DNA from: Naegleria lovaniensis
Lineage: Eukaryota; Heterolobosea; Eutetramitea; Acrasida; Naegleriidae
DNA: 64,000 bases
Assembly (NCBI RefSeq): GCF_003324165.1
Contig: NW_025407838.1
Coordinates: 625,389 to 689,388 of the forward strand
Direction of reading: 5' to 3'
The notes beneath the pieces are model-generated. The model had not been told where the DNA came from. It did not search any database and saw only the letters and a list, made by a program, of their open reading frames with translations. Below, piece after piece: positions 17,920-28,809 of the stretch (position 1 is the first letter of the stretch; each line of letters begins with the position of its first letter). The position numbers and the translations under genes are program-made.

Positions 17920-20900
17920 ATGTTCGCAGTGTTCGAAGATGAAAACAACGATGACGAAGTGATTTCCATCCAAGACGAAAACAATGACCAGCTGGAAAGT
18001 AATCAACATCTCCACCACTTGGAACACAATGTTCCACAACCAGCTACAACATCAAGCTTGACGCATCGATTAAATCCTTCAAAAGTCTTTAGCGATTCCG
18101 ATCGAACAGAAAACCTACCTCCGTCCGTGATGCAAGCACTAAATAATAGACGATTACTTCAGCAACAAGGCTCAGGTAGCAGTGGCAGTAGTGGTGGAAA
18201 TACAAGACCCACACGAACTTTCGGAGCAGTACTGTCCACTCACGAGCTTGAGAATGAAACCAATCATAACATTCATTCGGAATCTATACAACAACAACAA
18301 CGAAATGACGAGGAAGAGGAGGATCATCAAACGAATCCTTTTGATAAATATTGGAATATTCAGCTCCCTCCGAAACCTTCCTCATCATTGAGTGGTGCTG
18401 TTAGCAGTATTAATACGTCAGCTTCAACTTTTGGTGCTACAAATACAAGTAACCTTTTCAATAATAATTCATCATTTATGAGCTCGGGTAGTAATGTGAC
18501 GAATCAACGAAAGAAGAGTCTAGCAGCTTCTTCATCATCAATATCCAACAATGATCACAATACAACACGTGTAAGCTCAATGAATACAAATAGTGGAGAA
18601 GAAAATCAACCTTTAAAAGTACTACAATCTCCGATGGCATCACATTTGCTCAGCCCGTCAGTTCGAAAAGCAATTTCTAGTATTTATAATGAAAACAATG
18701 AGACCTCCATTTCTGGCTCATCATCTTCGTCAGCCAAGGATAAAGTCTCAAATCAAAATGTAAATAACACATTTCACATTCCATCAGACAGTAATATTAC
18801 AGAAAACACTGAAAATAATTTTATACATCATGTACATAACACATTTGGAACTAGAAAGCGAAAAAGCCACCTAGGTAAGTGCTACATTAATGTACATTAT
18901 GAGATCATTCTTCGAACATCTTTTTGAATATACAATTATACACATTTTCCTACTCTTCATCCACATCATCCACAGCCAAGAGTTTATTCACTGTATTTGA
19001 TGATTCTGCAGCCACTTCAACGGAAAATCAAACAACAGTTGCTACTTCTAGTGAAAACGATTATGCAAATGAGAAGGAAAAATATTTATTTGGTGATGAT
19101 ACTGAGGATGAGGAAATTATTCGTGAGAAAATACCTTCTCAACAATATTTATCATCAACATCACCATCATCTAGGAAAGACATGTTTGTTTCATCTGTGA
19201 CATCACCTCTTAAAAAAAGAAAGATGACAACATCTTTAAATACTAACATTGAAAACCCTTCTCAAACGCTCATAACGAATCAAGAAGAAGAAGAAGGAGC
19301 TGATCAAAATCCTCTCGACAGTAGCCACTCTTCTCTCAATATTTCACCTCCTCCAGTAGTGTTCGGATCTGAAAATGCAGAAAATATTTTATTTAGTGAC
19401 CATGTGGATGATACAGTGGAGAATCAAGAAAAACCTTCGTCGCCACATCTTCTCGAAGCTGGGCTTTATACCGGTAGATCTAGAGATAGAAAGAGCAGAA
19501 TTCAAAATGCATACTTGGAGAGTAATCCAATGCAATTGTCACCCATTCCAAACTCTGTAGAAAGAAACCAAGATTTTGCTACCAGTCGCATCTCACATTC
19601 TCCACTTTTAAAATACACAATTCCCTCACGAGGAGTCGATATGAACTTGAGCTCTTTTGACGTCTCAAATAATTCTGCACTCAATATTAGTATAAGAGAA
19701 CGTGATGAAATCATTGATCAGTTGAACAATGAATCTGAAAATGATCGAAAAAAGATTAGAGAAATGAAAGTAATTGTAGACAAATGGGAGAGAGAAAATT
19801 CTCATTTACGAAATCAAACTGAGCTTTATAAGAAACAATATGAGGAGTTGCTCAATGTCGTGGAACTTGAATCACAAAGTAAGAATGATGAAATTACTAA
19901 ATTGCATGAGCAAATTTTGGAACAAAACAACGCTATTCAAGAATTGCAACATACTCTAAACTCACAAAAGGACTTGATGATTGCCGAAGTAGAAACAAAG
20001 CTTTTGGGAATTGATAAAACAGTAGAAGCATTGAAAAGTGACATTGTACAGAAAGATATCCAGATCGATGCTCTCGAACGTCAAAATATGACATTACAAA
20101 CTCAAATTGAGGAGACGCACAAGTCAAGATCTGAAGCCATTCAAAAATCTCAATCACAGCAAAGGGAGTACGATATGTTGTCACAAAAACATGAGTCTCT
20201 TGTTTTCAAAATTTCCCAACAGGAAAAGAAGCTGGAAGAACTCAACACATTAGAATCCGAAATTAAGAATTTGCGTAATGAGATTTCGCAAAGAAATGAC
20301 GAAAAGAAGAGAATTAGAGAATTAGAAACTGAGCTCCAAAAAGCTCAATTATCGTTGGAGTCACAAGAATTGCTCAAAGAAAAAATTAGAGATTTGGAAT
20401 CGCAATTACTTGCCATCGAAACTTTAACTGTACAAAATGAGAAATTGAGCTCAAAAACACTCGAACTGGAATCATTGCTCAAGAAGTGGGAGCAATCATT
20501 TGTAGATTGTACTCCAGCAGACGTAGATTACAAGCTCAAAACAATTAATTCCAAGTGCTCACGATTAGAGGAACGTATTCAGGATCTGCTTATTGAAAAG
20601 AATGATTTATCTCAGCATGTACAAAGATTAACTAGCGAGATTACATTCCGAGAGAGTGACATTGCCCAATTACGGAGCGAAAATCAACTTCTGCAAGATA
20701 AACTAACCAACGCTGAAGTGAAATTATTTGGAGCTAAAAAGCAGTTAGAAAGCGCCACAAAATTTGCACATATCAACGACAAGGAGGAAGCATTTTCAAG
20801 CAACTCAGCGGAAGATGAAAAGAACTCGTATTACTTACAACGAATTACTTCGCTAGAGCAAATTATTGAAGAAAAAGATGCCATTATCAAGACATTGGCA

Positions 20901-21644
20901 GATAAAATGGAATCTCTACAGATCACTGTCACAGACAAGCAGACCTCATTGGAAACCTTGGAAAAGGAATTTGAGCGCATCAACACGAGCCGCCATGAAT
21001 ACAAACAAAAATCAGAAGATCTTCAGCAACAAGTGGAAAAATTACAAAAGCTTCGTGACGAGCTGGAAAATGAGATTGCTCGTTATGAACAAAAACTAGG
21101 ACGTGGAGAGTACAATAAGGACAAGGTAAAAATTCTTCACATGAAACTTAATCCAGAAACAGAGGCCAAAAAATCGAGTTCCAATGATGTGGAACGACTC
21201 AAAACTGAGAACAAGCTCTTAAATGACGAGTTGGAAACACTGAGACAACAATTAGAGCGCTCAGGAACAGCCATTCACAACGAGCAAGAAATTGTCAAAC
21301 TCAAAGAAGAGAATGCCGATGCTCAACGCCGAATTACCAAGCTCAAAGAAGTTTTCCAAAAGAAAATTAACGAATTTAGAAAATCTGTCTATTTGCTTTT
21401 CGGTTTTCGAGTGGATGTGATTGAGACCAATCGATTTAGATTGAGCAGTATGTATGCAGAATCGCCTGAAGATTATCTTCTTTTTGAAAGTGACGGAAAT
21501 GCCATGAAATTACTCTCCTCAGAATTTGCATGCTCGATCGATGAGAAAATTATGAAGTATCTTTCACAATTTCGATCCATACCAGGATTTTTATCTTCTC
21601 TCACTATGGATTTATTCAACAAACAAACTGTATTTACTCAATAA
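17920..21644 (+). CDS. MAD1: Spindle assembly checkpoint protein MAD1 (2 exons)
   Basis: Exon 1 is 17920-18874, the intron (101 bp) starts GTAAGT and ends CACAG, and exon 2 is 18976-21644; together 1,207 residues in phase. The N-terminal third is low-complexity with a KKKRK-type nuclear signal. Residues about 560-1100 are coiled coil. At about residue 1036, KILHMKLNP fits the MAD2-interaction motif ([KR]-hydrophobics-x-x-P). The last 100 residues match the MAD1 C-terminal domain: LKEVFQKKINEFRKSVYLL, then RLSSMYAESPEDYLLFE, IPGFLSSLTMDLFNKQTV. MAD1 recruits MAD2 to unattached kinetochores to delay anaphase. The Bub1-binding RLK motif appears only partly conserved (ITKLKEVF). Confidence 0.92.
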
Positions 21645-21762
21645 TAAGCATTCAAAATTTCATATTACTCATAATACTAGCTTTTTGTTAAGCAAGTTTT
21701 GATTCTGTGTGGAAGAAACTCGCGTTAGTCACTTGTTCAAGCAAGGTTCCACAGAAAAAAAA

Positions 21763-22695
21763 ATGAAACGTGCCAAACAAATCAACGAACTCAATCAGAA
21801 AGAACTCGCACTCGGATACACTAACACATCGTCTTCGTGGCATCAACAAGAAAAAAACAAAACAGCCTATATTTATGTCGGAGGTTTGGATTATCGGCTC
21901 ACGGAGGGAGATTTACTTTCTGTATTTTCTCAGTATGGAGAAATTGTGGATATTGATTTGGTTCGGGATGAACAGGAATTAACAAGTAAAGGGTTTTGTT
22001 TTATTGCGTATGAAGATGTACGATCGACAATATTGGCTATTGACAATTTGAACGGGATTGAGTTGGGAAGTAGAATTATTTGTGTGGATCATGCTCCGAA
22101 TTATTACAAGAAAATAGTGGAGGATCCCGAAGGAGACAAGAATCCATTAAAAGATTCTTCACATCATCGTGGAAGAAATTCAAGACATCGTTCTCAGAGA
22201 GAACAAAAAGAGCAACAAAAACCGAAATTTGAAAATATGGAAAAGAACGGAATGATTTACAAGAGGCCACTCCAGAGCTTGGGAGCCACCTCTACCACCA
22301 TGGAACAGCAGCACCTAATTACAGAGTGGACCATTGATCATGATGCCATGAAGAAACGTGACCCGAATTGGCTTCACAAATATCTCATGCAAACATTGTA
22401 TGAAGAAAATCCAAATTATTATTCTGATGAAGAGGAGGAATATGAAAAGGAGGTAAATGCTGATGTAAAGAAACATGAAAGGAAAACATCCTCATCAGTT
22501 GCAACAAATTGTGGGGGAGCGCCTGGCGATGATGCCACAACCCTCAATGAAAAACCAAAACTCAGTAAGGAAGAGAAACGTCAACGCAAAGAAGAAAAGA
22601 AAAGAAAAAAAGAAGAAAAGAGAGAACAAAAAGAGTTAAAGAAAATGAAGAGTATGCAAGAGCAAATGTTTGGTGGATTGGACGCAGATCTTTGA
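21763..22695 (+). CDS. RBMX2/IST3-type RRM splicing factor (RES complex)
   Basis: ATG at 21763 gives 310 residues; the frame's earlier GTG is not used. The start MKRAKQINELNQKELALG and the RRM (YIYVGGLDYRLTEGDLL, FSQYGEIVDIDLVRD, GFCFIAYEDVRSTILAIDNLNG) follow RBMX2/yeast Ist3 closely. RNP1 and RNP2 are both present. This protein joins Bud13 and Pml1 in the RES complex at the U2 snRNP and aids the first splicing step and pre-mRNA retention. The C-terminus is a long Lys/Glu-rich tail (EEKRQRKEEKKRKKEEKRE). It starts 119 bp after the MAD1 stop. Confidence 0.9.
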   Translation: MKRAKQINELNQKELALGYTNTSSSWHQQEKNKTAYIYVGGLDYRLTEGDLLSVFSQYGEIVDIDLVRDEQELTSKGFCFIAYEDVRSTILAIDNLNGIELGSRIICVDHAPNYYKKIVEDPEGDKNPLKDSSHHRGRNSRHRSQREQKEQQKPKFENMEKNGMIYKRPLQSLGATSTTMEQQHLITEWTIDHDAMKKRDPNWLHKYLMQTLYEENPNYYSDEEEEYEKEVNADVKKHERKTSSSVATNCGGAPGDDATTLNEKPKLSKEEKRQRKEEKKRKKEEKREQKELKKMKSMQEQMFGGLDADL

Positions 22696-22954
22696 TTTGG
22701 GTTACGATATTGTGACGTGGCAGCCGATTTCTTTCCATTTCTGTAGAGGACGAGACTTTTTCATGTAACGTTGTGATCAAGGCCACGCAGGATACAATTT
22801 ATACAACCTCAAACTTTGATTATGGCAATGCGTGTGAATTTACAGAACCTCTTTGAGGAATTGGCCCAAATTATTCCCCGCCTGGTTTTTACCGCTTTCC
22901 ATTGCTAGACAACATAACATTGCAGCCCCACGCACCTATACAAACAAGAGAAAA

Positions 22955-24051
22955 ATGGGTGCTGGTGTTTCAATGACGACCTCGACTCGCATTCCAGCCA
23001 TGAACAACTCTGTTGCTCCCAGCCTCAACAACAATGGTCACTCTACTGCTGGCTCGTCTCGCTTACCCCTTACTTCCCATTTTTCACTTTCACAGCTCGA
23101 TGAAAGACACGATAATCGAGTTACCAAAACGATGACACGATCCCGATCAGACATTGTTTCTTCACACAACTCTCATCCAAGGACATTGAATCGACTGAAC
23201 AGTCAGATAGACAGACCAACAACGAATGATCTTCCCCCCCCCCCCCNNNNNNNNNNCCCCCCCCCCCCCCGCATGCATGCAGTATCCACATATCTACACC
23301 ACGTAAACCTACGTTACCTCCCTTAACTTCATCTTCATTACTCACACGTGCACTTATTTCAGGTATTGAGGATGAACATGACTTTACTCGAGTTGATTTA
23401 GACGATGAACCAGTGAGAAAGATCTCTTCTCGAAAGAGCTCACAATACACAACCTCTACAAGGAAGCCCTTAAACAACTCCCCTTGTGAATGGACTTGTT
23501 TGCCCTCTTCGAAGTTTCTTTCAGCTGACAGCATTTCCAACTCTACCTCACTTTCCTTAACAACCTATGACCATCAAGAAAATGAAGATTCCACAGAGGA
23601 TGAAACAAGTTCTGAAGAAGAGTTGGATTCATTTTCATATAACCCCTCTGCTTCCTTCTCTTCTCTCAAAAAGATGTTATCCAATGATTTGTATCAATCA
23701 CACACTTCTCGTTTTGCAACACCTGTTAAGTCTTCCAAAGTCATCAGATCGAGTCGAGATGAATTATTTCCTCATGATCCATCATTGTCATCAACTCCAC
23801 CAAAATCACATCACTTGAACATTGGAAACAACAAGTATTGTGGTCATTTTGGAAATTGTGAATATCGAATTATTGTAACACCTCCTCCTTATAGTCCCTC
23901 TTCAAATGCATCCATTTTGAACATTTCAAGTAAAACCATTGAGGAAGAAAGAAAAGAGAGACAGAAAATAATTCTCGAAAAGCGAAGAAAATTGTATTAT
24001 ATTCAAAGTTTAAGAAATATTTCAGCCATGTTTTCACCATTGAAAGAATGA
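22955..24051 (+). CDS. Putative N-myristoylated Ser/Thr-rich protein, cluster member 1 (contains assembly gap)
   Basis: ATG at 22955 gives MGAGVSM, a textbook N-myristoyltransferase site (Gly2, Ser6). The open frame is interrupted at 23247-23256 by ten N inside a run of C; the frame on the far side is offset, so the gap size is not real. After the gap the protein continues in parallel with member 2 (SSSLLTRALISGIEDEHDFTRVDL), to an acidic patch (STEDETSSEEELDS), then NCEYRIIVTPPPYSPS and a basic tail SSKTIEEERKERQK. No enzyme domain. I recognise no named family. It is 65-85% similar by eye to the next gene, so the two are recent tandem duplicates. A role as a membrane-tethered adaptor or phosphorylation target is inference. 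Confidence 0.75.
23234..23270. other. Poly-C tract with 10-N assembly gap
   Basis: Thirteen C, ten N, then fourteen C inside the coding region of cluster member 1. Compared with its neighbour, the C run replaces a segment of ordinary coding sequence. The run is probably a sequencing or assembly artefact, and the gap is unsized. Confidence 0.85.
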
Positions 24052-24356
24052 TGCAGTGACAGTTGCTAATTTTCCAGAATGAAATATGTCTTTCATAACC
24101 TACCTGAAAGATGAATCATTGGTAGAACATATCTGAAATGTGTTCAGAAAAGAACTCGAGATCTCGCTTGCTGTGGCAATACTAGATCACATGAATGAAC
24201 CTCAAGATCCAATTTCTTTTCACCGCCATCTTTTCACCGCCTTCCATTTGTGCCGTGTTAGTGAAAGTAGTTGTTGCCTTTTCACTCCAAAAGGAAAATA
24301 ATGGTTACCTTAGTGAAACTTTATCCACCACGCACCAATACACACGAGAGAGAAAA

Positions 24357-25433
24357 ATGGGTTCTAGTGTTTCAATGGCAACTTCAACTCGTATTCCAGC
24401 CATGAACGATTCCATTCCCATCAACAACTTGGGTGCAATGACTCACTCGAGACTGAATTCTCGTCGATTGAAAGCATCGAGTGAAATATCCGATGATGCA
24501 ACAACACATTCACCAAAATTTCCACTTAAACGCTCTCCTCTTTCAGACTCTTCCAATGACATCCAACGGACAGAGAAACCAACCATTAATGTCATTGAAA
24601 AGAAATCCCTAATTCCATCCTCACATGCAAATGTGATGTTCACACCACCTAAAAAACAACAAAGTCCATTACCAGACTCGTCGTCTTCATTACTCACACG
24701 TGCAATTATTTCAGGAATTGAAGATGAACATGACATTACTCGAGTCGACTTGGAGTGTGCACAACCAGTTGCAGAAATCTCTTCTCGAAGAAGGAGCTCA
24801 CAATATAGTACCTCTACCAGGCCTGAATCCTTAAACTCCCGTTATGAATGGACGAATTCAAATTCGACCTCTTCGACGTTTCTTTCTACTGACAGTATTT
24901 CCAACTCGAGTTCACTCATCTCTTTGACAGGTTCCAACGACCATTCATTGGAAGAAGAAGACTCAACAGAAGACGCAGATGAAACAAATTCTGAAGAAGA
25001 GTTTGATTCGTATCAACCAAAATCCTCAGTTTCCTTTTCTTCACTCAAAAAGATGTTATCCAAAGATTTGTATCCATCACACACTTCTCGTTTTTCAGCT
25101 CCTTCCAAAGTCATCCAAGCGAGTCGAGATGAATTATTTCCTCATGATCCATCATTGTCAGCAACTCCACCAAAATCACATCACTTGAATATTGGAAACA
25201 ACAAGTGCTGTGGTCATTTTGGAAATTGTGAATATCGAATTATCATAACACCTCCTCCTTATAGTCCCTCTTCAAATGCATCCATTTTGAACATTTCAAG
25301 TAAAACCATTGAGGAAGAACGAAATGAAAAAAAGAAAATAATTCTCGAAAAGCGAAGAAAATTGTATTATATTCAAAGTTTACGAAAGAGTCCACTCATG
25401 GTTTCATCATCAAGAATATTGTCGAAAGAATAA
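24357..25433 (+). CDS. Putative N-myristoylated Ser/Thr-rich protein, cluster member 2
   Basis: I place the start at the ATG at 24357 (MGSSVSMATSTRIPAMN, 358 residues) although the frame is open to 24195, because member 1 starts the same way and the DNA just upstream (CCACGCACC..TACA) is conserved between the two. Features in order: myristoylation site; Ser-rich region; SGIEDEHDITRVDLE; FLSTDSISNSSSLISL; an acidic stretch EEEDSTEDADETNSEEEFDS; FSSLKKMLSKDLYPSHTSRF; HDPSLSATPPKSHHLNIGNNK; NCEYRIIITPPPYSPS; SKTIEEERNEKKK; and a basic end. The last 110 residues are almost identical to member 1. Function unknown; the protein is probably disordered and membrane-associated. Confidence 0.78.
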   Translation: MGSSVSMATSTRIPAMNDSIPINNLGAMTHSRLNSRRLKASSEISDDATTHSPKFPLKRSPLSDSSNDIQRTEKPTINVIEKKSLIPSSHANVMFTPPKKQQSPLPDSSSSLLTRAIISGIEDEHDITRVDLECAQPVAEISSRRRSSQYSTSTRPESLNSRYEWTNSNSTSSTFLSTDSISNSSSLISLTGSNDHSLEEEDSTEDADETNSEEEFDSYQPKSSVSFSSLKKMLSKDLYPSHTSRFSAPSKVIQASRDELFPHDPSLSATPPKSHHLNIGNNKCCGHFGNCEYRIIITPPPYSPSSNASILNISSKTIEEERNEKKKIILEKRRKLYYIQSLRKSPLMVSSSRILSKE

Positions 25434-25897
25434 TGTGGTGTTGCTTTGACACAGTAATTGATTGTAGATCAAATCAGTTGTCCCAATAAATTAACACCTG
25501 TACATTAAAAGGAATAGATTTATATTGAAAGTAACCAATTCTGGAATTGTGAGTGGCAATCATACATGAGGAAAATAAGGAAACGGTTTGTAACATTGTC
25601 TGATTGCGAAATGTGAAATCACAATAATGAACCTTAGATCAATAATCTTGCCATTGTAAACTTCCAAATCTGGAAAAGCTCGAGTTTTGGAATCTTTTTA
25701 AACAACCAAAAGCACACCTCTTTCATGGGAAACCTATTTAGATTTTCTCCATTCTGATCCATCATCCCCACTCTACCTCTTCCATTCCAGTCACTTCATT
25801 TACACCAACCCATCGGATACATTCAAAATTCTTTTTCTCAGAAAAACAATTACAACCATATATTAATATTAACACTTACTCTCTCTCGACATTGAAC
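25434..25897. other. Intergenic region upstream of LEA-like gene
   Basis: About 460 bp, AT-rich. It must hold the 3' end of cluster member 2 and the promoter of the LEA-like gene. No open frame of note. Confidence 0.45.
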
Positions 25898-27070
25898 ATG
25901 AAAAGAGTTTCCTTCTTACGAGTTGCAATGCAACAAGTGTGCCATTCCCGAGGCAACTACTTTCCAAGCAATTCTCGTGCAGCAATGTTTAGTTCCTCTC
26001 TCGTTCCACACGACGAGCAAGTCAGCGGAGATGTCTATGACAAGGGAAAGAAGGTGAATGAAACTTCTTCTTCAACTTCAGCCTCTCAAAAAGATCGAGA
26101 ACAGCAATTTCTCAAGAATAATCCCACCGTGCAATCGGTTTCAACATCTGATAAATCTCCAAGTGGTATTCGAAAAGAAAAGGAACAAGAAAGTTCCTTC
26201 TTTGACAATCCCAATCCAATTCCTAATTTGAACACGACTGAAAAGATGGCAAACAAAACTCCAATTGGATCCTATGTTCCTGGTTCGTATGTGGCTGGCT
26301 CTACAGAGGATTCAGACATGTCAGACATTCCAAGTCCTCATATGGGAAAACCCATTGATCGAGATCCCACTCAATTTTTCGGATTTGACAATAATATTTA
26401 TGGAGATGATTTGTATACAGCCAAAGATGCTACTGCCAAAGCTCTTGGAACTGACAAGAGTTTCGACACTGGATCGAGTGAGGAATGGAAAGGATCTCCA
26501 ATCAATAAGGATCAATGGAGTGACACCAAAGAAAAGGTCAAAGATCAATTCAGTGATACTAAGGAACAATTGAAGAGTCAATGGAGTGATACCAAAGAAA
26601 AGGTAAAAGATCAATTCAGTGACGCCAAGGAACAGGTCAAGAAGAATGTTTCTTCGTCTGAAAATTGGACTTCTGGTTATGACGATGTAGCTGGCTCCTC
26701 TTCGACCGCTGACACTCTCTATAACACAGCCAAAAATGTCAAGGATCAAGTGAAAGATGTGGCCAGTGATGTGAAGGAAACGATCAAAGATAAGGCAAGT
26801 AATCTCTTTTCACAAGATACCAAGGACGCTGCGTATGAAGCCAAAGAAAATCTCAAAGATACGGCTAGCAATTTGTTTGAATCTGGAAAGGACAAGTTCT
26901 ATGAGACGAAGGGTTATACTGAGGCCTATTTGGAAGAAGGTGAGGAGAAGGCCAAGGACACTGCTGAATCTGTGAAAGATACTGTGAAGCATATCAAAGA
27001 TAAGGTGGTCAATAAGGTCTCTGAATGGAAGGAAAATATTGTTGGTGGTAATCAACCTTCTAAACAATAA
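25898..27070 (+). CDS. Mitochondrial LEA-like (group 3) stress protein
   Basis: ATG at 25898 gives 390 residues. The first about 35 (MKRVSFLRVAMQQVCHSRGN...) are basic and free of acidic residues, as in a mitochondrial presequence. The C-terminal half is built of 11-residue amphipathic repeats: QWSDTKEKVKDQFSDTKEQL occurs in near-tandem, then KNVKDQVKDVASDVKETIKDKASNLF and KDAAYEAKENLKDTASNLF. This is the pattern of group 3 late embryogenesis abundant proteins, which fold into helices on drying and protect membranes and enzymes. A role in cyst desiccation tolerance is inferred. It interrupts the cluster of myristoylated proteins and is unrelated to it. Confidence 0.78.
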   Translation: MKRVSFLRVAMQQVCHSRGNYFPSNSRAAMFSSSLVPHDEQVSGDVYDKGKKVNETSSSTSASQKDREQQFLKNNPTVQSVSTSDKSPSGIRKEKEQESSFFDNPNPIPNLNTTEKMANKTPIGSYVPGSYVAGSTEDSDMSDIPSPHMGKPIDRDPTQFFGFDNNIYGDDLYTAKDATAKALGTDKSFDTGSSEEWKGSPINKDQWSDTKEKVKDQFSDTKEQLKSQWSDTKEKVKDQFSDAKEQVKKNVSSSENWTSGYDDVAGSSSTADTLYNTAKNVKDQVKDVASDVKETIKDKASNLFSQDTKDAAYEAKENLKDTASNLFESGKDKFYETKGYTEAYLEEGEEKAKDTAESVKDTVKHIKDKVVNKVSEWKENIVGGNQPSKQ

Positions 27071-27262
27071 TGAAAAGATGTTAATGGCATCTAATTAATT
27101 TAAATAATAAATACGACTACTACTCGTGTGGTGTTATTATCATGTGGATGCTGTTGCAATTGAATATGTGACAAATGTCTCTCGGTGTTATGAATACATT
27201 GGAGAAGCGTCACAGAAGGCCATGACACTCTTCTTCTTGGTGCATTAGCTTTAACCTTTCAA

Positions 27263-28006
27263 TTAAGCCTTTGTTAAATGACTCATCAGGTCCAAAAAGT
27301 TTGAATATTCCAAAATGTCGTGTTCATTCTTGGAGTTTTTAGCATTCTTTTGTATCATGCAAACTCCTTCATAAAATCGCTTCAATTCCCGTGTGGTTTC
27401 CTTGTCAACATCAATGCAAAGTTGTGGATTAATTTGACGACAGAATGCAATTTTTCCTTTCACTGTTTCACAAAATAGAATTTTCACCGAGTTGAAAAAT
27501 CCATACTTTTTCTCCAATAAATCTTGATAGTAATTTTGTTCCTCATCCGATGCAACTTGTACAATAATATACACATCACAATCGTTGGCCAATTTTTTAA
27601 GATGTTTCATACGTTCATCATTGGCATCATCCGTTTCGGTTGTGGAAGAAGCAATTTCCATGATACTCTCTTGTTGTTGATTGGTCGAGCGATTTTCATA
27701 CAATTCATGATCTAACAAGAAAGCCTTTGCATTGAGGCAAACTTTTCCAAATAATCCCGATGATTTACCTGATGAAGACCGATTTTGTTGTTGCGTGGAT
27801 TGTCCCGAAGATGTATTTCGTTGAGCATCTTCGGAGGAGGGATCTTTTCGTTTGAAAATTACTAACAAGAGAGGCAATAGCCCAATAATGATTACGGCAT
27901 ACCATATAATATTCATGATTCGTGCTGCACGGGGATTCTTTTGAGTGTATGTATTGCTGAGGGTGTTGATGAAAGTTGTTGTAAAATATTGATACGAGTC
28001 ATTCAT
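27263..28006 (-). CDS. PEX22-like peroxisome membrane protein
   Basis: The ATG at 28006 gives 247 residues; the frame is open to an ATG at 28114, which would add 36. A membrane span near residues 32-52 (NIIWYAVIIIGLLPLLLVIF) is followed by a basic linker and a soluble domain. That domain (CLNAKAFLLDHE, LKKLANDCDVYIIVQVASDEEQ, VKILFCETVKGKIAFCRQINPQLCIDVD) follows the PEX22 pattern known in plants and fungi: a DxYLxxQVxSDEE strand, then LFCxTxxGxxxxxRQLxPxxxID. PEX22 anchors the ubiquitin-conjugating enzyme PEX4 at the peroxisome for recycling of the import receptor PEX5. The family is very divergent, so the call rests on motif order rather than overall identity. Confidence 0.7.
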   Translation of the reverse strand: MNDSYQYFTTTFINTLSNTYTQKNPRAARIMNIIWYAVIIIGLLPLLLVIFKRKDPSSEDAQRNTSSGQSTQQQNRSSSGKSSGLFGKVCLNAKAFLLDHELYENRSTNQQQESIMEIASSTTETDDANDERMKHLKKLANDCDVYIIVQVASDEEQNYYQDLLEKKYGFFNSVKILFCETVKGKIAFCRQINPQLCIDVDKETTRELKRFYEGVCMIQKNAKNSKNEHDILEYSNFLDLMSHLTKA

Positions 28007-28383
28007 GATGATTATGTGTTGGATACAATGAAAGAAATTAACGAATTTTGAACACATTCCGATGACCGATGGATGGATATAATAATAAGAATAATTTTTA
28101 AAATCATTCATCATAATGGTTGTATGATATTAACAACATCCAATCGGAATGCAACCATCACAAAATTAATCACCCGTCGGATCATGTGATTTAACCATCT
28201 CCATATCAACCAAAACATCTCTAACAAAAAAACACCTACATGACTTTGCGTATGATTGCCAAAATATTGGACCAATGAATCATGCAAAATTTTTTTTAAT
28301 AATTAATTTTGTAAATTGAATTCCAGTGCTGTTGTCACCCTTCAAAATTCAAATAATGAAGGAACCTTATTGAAGTACATGCT
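28007..28383. other. Intergenic region upstream of PEX22-like gene
   Basis: About 380 bp, AT-rich, between the minus-strand PEX22-like gene and the relic of the myristoylated family. No gene seen. Confidence 0.45.
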
Positions 28384-28579
28384 CGACGATGTAGCCATGA
28401 CTGGACTCTTTCGTAAACTTTGAATATCATACAATTTTCTCGAATTATATTTCTTTTTTTCATGAAGAATTTTTCTTTTCGTTCTTCCTCAATCGCTTGT
28501 TGAGTGAACTCGAGCTGGATATACTGTCAGTGGAAAGAAACATCGATGAAGTCGAACTTGAAAGAGTAAAATCAGAAGC
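28384..28579 (-). pseudogene. Decayed copy of the myristoylated-protein family
   Basis: Read on the minus strand, 28579-28507 encodes SDFTLSSSTSSMFLSTDSIS..., matching the FLSTDSISNSSSL region of member 2. The sequence then jumps directly to the 3' end of the family (ATTGAGGAAGAACGAAA, then ATATTCAAAGTTTACGAAAG) in a shifted frame. The acidic region and the E-x-x-I-x-[VI]-T-P-P motif are missing. It is therefore an internally deleted, frameshifted relic, lying just 3' of member 3. Confidence 0.75.
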
Positions 28580-28809
28580 GGAAGAAGCATTTGTTTTTTG
28601 GGAGTGAATTTCAGTTCCTGTAGTGACATGTGAACTCGTGTTGTTGAAAAATGTCATTCGTTCTAGGCAAGTCAATACTTGACAGGCCCAAGTGTGAAAC
28701 ACAGATGATCTACGGGTGAGACTGCATGTTTGTTGGTATGTGAAGGAGAGATTTTGTTTCGAGGTAGTGAGGAATGGTAACTGAACGAAAGCCAGCTCAT
28801 CTCCATTCG

